Below are positions 6,220-8,718 of a stretch of 8,718 bases of DNA, one piece after another (position 1 is the stretch's first letter; each line of letters begins with the position of its first letter). A program made the position numbers and the translations under genes. The stretch is taken from NCBI GenBank assembly GCA_016840305.1, contig JAEOSP010000774.1, positions 1 to 8,718 on the forward strand. The letters are read 5' to 3'. This stretch comes from Candidatus Hodarchaeota archaeon. Its GTDB lineage: Archaea; Asgardarchaeota; Heimdallarchaeia; Hodarchaeales; Hodarchaeaceae. The notes under the pieces were generated by a model. It made no database searches. It was not told the DNA's origin and was given only the letters and a program-made list of their open reading frames with translations.

Positions 6220-6680
6220 GTTATGATATTCAAGAACGTTTGAATGCTGCTGTTGCAAAAGGAAGTCTTAATGAAATTAAGAAAAGTATCTCTCATTTGA
6301 AAGAACAACTAAAGATTCCTGAAGATGTTGCCAAAGCAGCAAAAGTTGAATTAGAAGAAAGCTATCTTAAAGCTGAACAAGCCATTTCATTAGTTGGAGG
6401 AAGTCAAGATGATATTGCAAAGATGTGGGGGTATAACTATGGAGCAATACTGTATGATCACTTATCCAAACGTGATACACTAGAAGGAAGACAGGCCTTA
6501 AGTTTTATTAAGATGGCTTTAGGTTATGAGCTATCTGCTTATGGTTTCTCCGAAATTCAAAATGCTAGCTTCGTAATGGGATTAGGTCTACGATTCATGA
6601 TCGGATTTGAAAATCTAAAGAAAAATATTGCTGAAATTGAACTTGAATTACAGAAACTTGACTCACTTTCCGAAGAATAA
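6183..6680 (+). CDS. Hypothetical alpha-helical protein, first gene of kinase-like cassette
   Basis: This encodes up to 165 residues. I do not recognise it. There is no in-frame ATG before residue 81, so it must start at TTG: either 6183 (no binding site nearby) or 6216 (codon 12, with GGTG 10 bases upstream). It is cytoplasmic and almost fully helical: a charged amphipathic stretch at about 15-70 rich in Lys and Glu, a central part (about 75-140) with WGYNYGAILYDHL and an aromatic, Gly-rich GLGLRFMIGF, and a C-terminal coiled-coil-like helix (about 143-165, NLKKNIAEIELELQKL). It stands 84 bases after the MFS gene and 86 bases before the kinase-like gene, all on one strand. It could be a structural or regulatory partner of the kinase-like protein. 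Confidence 0.75.
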   Translation: MHRNRYRCTLKLSYDIQERLNAAVAKGSLNEIKKSISHLKEQLKIPEDVAKAAKVELEESYLKAEQAISLVGGSQDDIAKMWGYNYGAILYDHLSKRDTLEGRQALSFIKMALGYELSAYGFSEIQNASFVMGLGLRFMIGFENLKKNIAEIELELQKLDSLSEE

Positions 6681-6714
6681 CCTTCAAAAAATTATCCAAA
6701 AAATGCTTCAACAC

Positions 6715-6761
6715 GAACATCTTAATCCTTAATGCAAGGTAGTCAGCATGTTCATGGTGAT
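6715..6761 (+). promoter_or_regulatory. Nested inverted repeats and strong SD before the kinase-like gene
   Basis: GAACAT (6715-6720) pairs with ATGTTC (6748-6753) around an inner CCTT-N5-AAGG (6727-6739). Immediately after comes GGTGAT (6756-6761), a full match to the 16S-complementary sequence, 5 bases before the ATG at 6767. The binding site firmly fixes the start. The weak stem may be an operator or an mRNA structure beside the binding site. Confidence 0.4.
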
Positions 6762-6766
6762 TAATT

Positions 6767-7531
6767 ATGAGTATATCCGAATTTCCAGAAGTAATAGAGA
6801 ATTCTCTCTCACAAACCGCGGATATAATCTTAACTGACTACACAACTATTCACGTAAGAGGATCTAATTTTGAAAATAATGCTGCAGTTATTTTTGCAGA
6901 TAATCTTCATGATAGCTGGCTCTGGAAGTCTGTAAATCCATCAGTTCTTATCAAAGAATTCTTAGCTTCCTACATAGCAGCACAATTGGAAGTTCCTGTT
7001 CCACGGGTACTAATCGCTAAACAAGGTAAAAAAATCGGTCTGCTTCACCAATGGTTAGGTGCAGAAGCTGTTGAATTAAAAAATCTCTCGCAAAGAGATC
7101 TGAAAAAGTTTCCAGTAGACAAAATTATTGATTTATTATTATTTGAGGCTTTTCTAGGAGCGATTGATCGTCATGGGGGAAATTACCTTTATTCACAAAG
7201 AAAACTTTGGGGCATTGATTTTGAGAATAGTTTTACCTCAGACTTGCTTGATAGTGAATTAAGTTTATACTTTGATAATCTGAATGAATCTGAGGTCCTG
7301 ATTGACCATAGAATTAAATCGTTCACTGATCTAATAAAAGCAAAAAACATCCTTAATAATAAAACTCCTATTTTAGAAACAATAGAAAAATTACCTCTGG
7401 ATTCTCGTGCAATCAATAGTATGAAGAGTCAAGTAAAAGATATTTTTAGTACTTTACAAGCAAATCTATTAATCCTTGATGAGCAAATTCTGACTTATTT
7501 TCAAAGAAAGACTCACCTTCTTCCATTTTGA
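6767..7531 (+). CDS. HipA-like / PI3-4-kinase-like protein lacking the usual ATP-binding Lys
   Basis: This is a 254-residue cytoplasmic protein of the atypical kinase fold. The N-lobe has a glycine/strand region at about 28-44 (IHVRGSNFENNAAVIF) and the helix LIKEFLASYIAAQLEVPVPRVLI (61-83), typical of HipA-like proteins, with Glu64 as the expected salt-bridge residue. The C-lobe has the catalytic loop AIDRHGGN (132-139) with Asp134, His136 and Asn139, and the metal-binding IDFENSF (150-156). From my memory of the family, the N-lobe segment usually reads V-K-F-A-N-N; here it is V-I-F-A-D-N, so Ile42 replaces the ATP-binding Lys. The protein may be a pseudokinase, may use another Lys (for example Lys54), or may catalyse a different transfer. 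The C-terminal 90 residues are helical. GGTGAT sets the start. It lies in series with a metal-binding protein gene 50 bases downstream. Confidence 0.8.
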   Translation: MSISEFPEVIENSLSQTADIILTDYTTIHVRGSNFENNAAVIFADNLHDSWLWKSVNPSVLIKEFLASYIAAQLEVPVPRVLIAKQGKKIGLLHQWLGAEAVELKNLSQRDLKKFPVDKIIDLLLFEAFLGAIDRHGGNYLYSQRKLWGIDFENSFTSDLLDSELSLYFDNLNESEVLIDHRIKSFTDLIKAKNILNNKTPILETIEKLPLDSRAINSMKSQVKDIFSTLQANLLILDEQILTYFQRKTHLLPF

Positions 7532-7581
7532 AGAGCATTAATTCTTTATAGGCAATAATTCACTCCATGAAATGACTGGTT

Positions 7582-7989
7582 ATGGTAAATAGGATCGTTT
7601 CTGGAGAAATTTGTAGAGAAAATCAATGCTCCATGTGCTGTTGGGAAACAGAAATGTTACTCTCATCTTCAGATATCAAACGCATTAATCAAAAAACAAG
7701 TTTTTCTGTAAATGAATACTCTTTTGTAGATAAATTTGGCCATCGAACCTTGAAAAATAAAGAAATTAATGATCGATTACAATGCTTCTTTCTCGATGAG
7801 CATGGGGAATGTACAATTTACGAATTTAAGCCTAAAGGCTGCGAGTATTACCCTATTATCTGGGATATGAACATTCAGGAAGCTATCACAGACGATTATT
7901 GTCCTCATCATCAGAAATTTGATAATCAAATTCCTAGAATAATAGAATCTCTGCAGCAATTAATCATGGAGCTATATGGATATTTATAG
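7582..7989 (+). CDS. CxxCxxCC (YkgJ-type) zinc/iron-binding protein
   Basis: This is a 135-residue cytoplasmic protein. Its cysteines follow the YkgJ/CxxCxxCC pattern: Cys11, Cys16, Cys19 and Cys20 in the first cluster (CRENQCSMCC), Cys68, then CTIYEFKPKGCEYYP (Cys77 and Cys87, the conserved C-IYE-RP-C-YP core with Lys where Arg is common), and Cys107 followed by His109 and His110. These residues are thought to bind Zn or an Fe-S cluster; the family's reaction is unsettled, though related domains occur in lysine-methylating FliB proteins. The start is the first in-frame ATG of the ORF, with only a weak GG upstream. It comes 50 bases after the kinase-like gene and 17 before the 66-residue ORF, so it is probably in the same transcript. 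The family is clear; its role here is not. Confidence 0.9.
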   Translation: MVNRIVSGEICRENQCSMCCWETEMLLSSSDIKRINQKTSFSVNEYSFVDKFGHRTLKNKEINDRLQCFFLDEHGECTIYEFKPKGCEYYPIIWDMNIQEAITDDYCPHHQKFDNQIPRIIESLQQLIMELYGYL

Positions 7990-8006
7990 TCGAACCAGGT
8001 GTAAAA

Positions 8007-8207
8007 ATGAATATTAAAATGAAAATTGAAATATTCTTCATGAAAAGAGTTGGAATACCCATCTTTAATCGAATTTTGAGACGAGAAAAGTCGTTAAGTA
8101 GTATCAAAGGTGCTATCCTTCCAGATGAATATTCTCCTGAACGATTTGAAATTATTTTGGAAAGTTTTAATACTGAGGTTCAAAATACATTCCCTCCCAT
8201 TTTTTAG
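8007..8207 (+). CDS. Small basic protein at the end of the cassette, possibly truncated
   Basis: This encodes 66 residues. AGGTG (7997-8001), 5 bases before the ATG, is a good ribosome binding site, and the gene follows the metal-binding protein gene by 17 bases, so translation is likely. The N-terminal part is basic and amphipathic (about 5-30); the rest is acidic (LPDEYSPERFEIILESF, about 38-54). I do not recognise it. Its last 13 codons (8167-8207) overlap an opposite-strand ORF that looks like real coding sequence. The final NTFPPIF may therefore be accidental reading of foreign DNA, and the original C-terminus may have been lost at a rearrangement point near 8160-8175. Confidence 0.6.
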   Translation: MNIKMKIEIFFMKRVGIPIFNRILRREKSLSSIKGAILPDEYSPERFEIILESFNTEVQNTFPPIF

Positions 8208-8367
8208 CGTAAGTTGCTGTAAACCTTTTTTTCTCCCAATCGAATATCCATCCTTGATCATTAGGCTTTTTGGTATTTATTAAGCTATAATAATAATCTG
8301 ATGTATATTCTAGAACCTCTTTTTTATTATCAGGGTAATTCTTCTGATAAATTTGTCTAATTTTCAT
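8167..8367 (-). CDS. Short ORF resembling the N-terminus of a GNAT acetyltransferase (remnant)
   Basis: This encodes 66 residues, MKIRQIYQ... to ...FEPQY. The composition is protein-like (five of the 23-45 residues are aromatic Tyr/Trp). The order YTSDYYY, GWIFDW, KKWEGMYFEP recalls the first strand-helix and loop region of archaeal GNAT N-acetyltransferases, which normally have about 150-180 residues and a later acetyl-CoA loop (RxxGxG/A). That loop is absent: I read the other two frames beyond the stop for about 100-150 bases and saw no continuation. It would thus be a truncated remnant, not a frameshift. The match is from memory and weak. It follows a 35-codon ORF by 14 bases on the same strand and overlaps the convergent plus-strand gene by 41 bases. 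Confidence 0.5.
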   Translation of the reverse strand: MKIRQIYQKNYPDNKKEVLEYTSDYYYSLINTKKPNDQGWIFDWEKKRFTATYAKKWEGMYFEPQY

Positions 8368-8381
8368 ATGAAATAACTCTC

Positions 8382-8489
8382 TTAATCATTCAGTATTTTG
8401 AGAAAATTTTCACCACCGTGAATCGAAACTAGACGAATACCTTCACCTTTGTAAGATATCTGTCTTTCTTTGTTATCAACAAATTCCAT
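8382..8489 (-). CDS. Short hypothetical ORF (35 residues)
   Basis: The ATG at 8487-8489 opens a frame of 35 codons (MEFVDNKERQISYK... ending FLKILND) and stops at TAA 8382-8384. Amino acid composition is balanced and hydrophilic, unlike chance AT-rich frames. It sits 22 bases after the Cys-rich membrane protein gene and 14 bases before the GNAT-like ORF, all on the minus strand, as in an operon. The binding site is weak (GAG about 9 bases upstream). It could be a true microprotein or the leftover end of a degraded gene. An in-frame TAA lies five codons upstream (8502-8504), so the frame does not extend. Confidence 0.35.
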   Translation of the reverse strand: MEFVDNKERQISYKGEGIRLVSIHGGENFLKILND

Positions 8490-8511
8490 AAGAATTACTC
8501 TTTAGAGGTTA

Positions 8512-8718
8512 TTACTTCTTAAATATTGATTCTCGTATCCATGTTGAAGCCCTTCCACCTGGACATGTTCCTTTTATTGCACAAACTGGACAAACATTCC
8601 AAAGAAATAGACACGCGTAGATAACAATTAATATAAGATACCCAATTGGAAATATGATCCCCAGCTCAAGTAAAAATATTAATTGAAGCAAATTCAAACC
8701 TACTAAGCATAAGCTACC
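8512..8718 (-). CDS. Small membrane protein with CPVC-x5-C motif (N-terminus beyond the edge)
   Basis: The last 68 codons are visible. A TTG lies at 8695-8697, but the frame is open from there to the right edge (GSLCLVG precedes it), so I treat the gene as partial. The visible part is hydrophobic: a GIIFPIGYLILIVIYACLFLW segment spans one helix, and the preceding LNLLQLIFLL may belong to another. Directly after the helix come CPVCAIKGTCPGGRAS (three Cys) and a short basic tail. The Cys group at the membrane surface could bind Zn or an Fe-S cluster, or form disulfides. I do not recognise the family with certainty. It is the first of three close minus-strand ORFs. Confidence 0.65.
   Translation of the reverse strand, partial: GSLCLVGLNLLQLIFLLELGIIFPIGYLILIVIYACLFLWNVCPVCAIKGTCPGGRASTWIRESIFKK

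Noticed and set aside
7189..7416. 75-codon minus-strand frame
   Set aside because: Antisense shadow of the kinase-like gene, with no promoter or binding site.
7777..7959. 60-codon minus-strand frame
   Set aside because: Antisense to the Cys-motif region of the YkgJ-type gene, where the plus-strand protein is unmistakable.
1..8718. CRISPR array, insertion sequence or attachment-site repeats
   Set aside because: I saw no regularly spaced repeats, no transposase-like frame and no long terminal or direct repeats; reading by eye could miss diverged copies.

Overview
The window is low-GC DNA with mostly small genes and several integral-membrane proteins. It looks archaeal. Several genes have candidate TATA boxes about 25-35 bases before the expected transcription start rather than -35/-10 pairs. 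Ribosome binding sites match the AGGAGGTGATCC complement of the 16S 3' end (GGAG, GGTGAT, AGGTG), and TTG starts are used. An AT-rich archaeon, possibly of the Asgard group, is my guess. No marker gene in the window proves it. I saw no tRNA, rRNA, CRISPR array or insertion sequence.

Left part (1-2460): the 3' end of a plus-strand gene enters from the edge. A probable minus-strand two-gene operon follows: a winged-helix regulator (1319-1945) and a membrane protein with a soluble C-terminal domain (214-1287). A roughly 517-base divergent spacer follows. It carries candidate TATA boxes, a palindrome and a TATA-proximal hairpin.

Middle part (2463-6098): a DUF998-type six-helix membrane protein (plus) converges on an eight-helix membrane protein (minus), with a two-way terminator hairpin between them. 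Upstream of the eight-helix protein lies a PadR-family repressor gene on the same strand, and divergent from PadR is an MFS transporter. The eight-helix gene has a TATA box overlapped by a TATGTA-N7-TACATA dyad, which resembles known PadR operators. The MFS promoter has two other palindromes flanking its TATA box. This looks like a PadR-centred regulatory unit with one membrane protein on each side.

Right part (6153-8207): four plus-strand genes in close series encode an unrecognised helical protein, a HipA/PI3-4-kinase-like protein that keeps DRHxxN and IDF but has Ile where the ATP-binding Lys is expected, a CxxCxxCC (YkgJ-type) metal-binding protein, and a 66-residue protein. The tail of the last overlaps a minus-strand ORF that resembles the first 66 residues of a GNAT acetyltransferase, which suggests a truncation junction. 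Behind it on the minus strand lie a 35-codon ORF and a partial Cys-rich small membrane protein that runs off the right edge. The kinase-like/metal-binding cassette and the PadR dyads are the most notable items.
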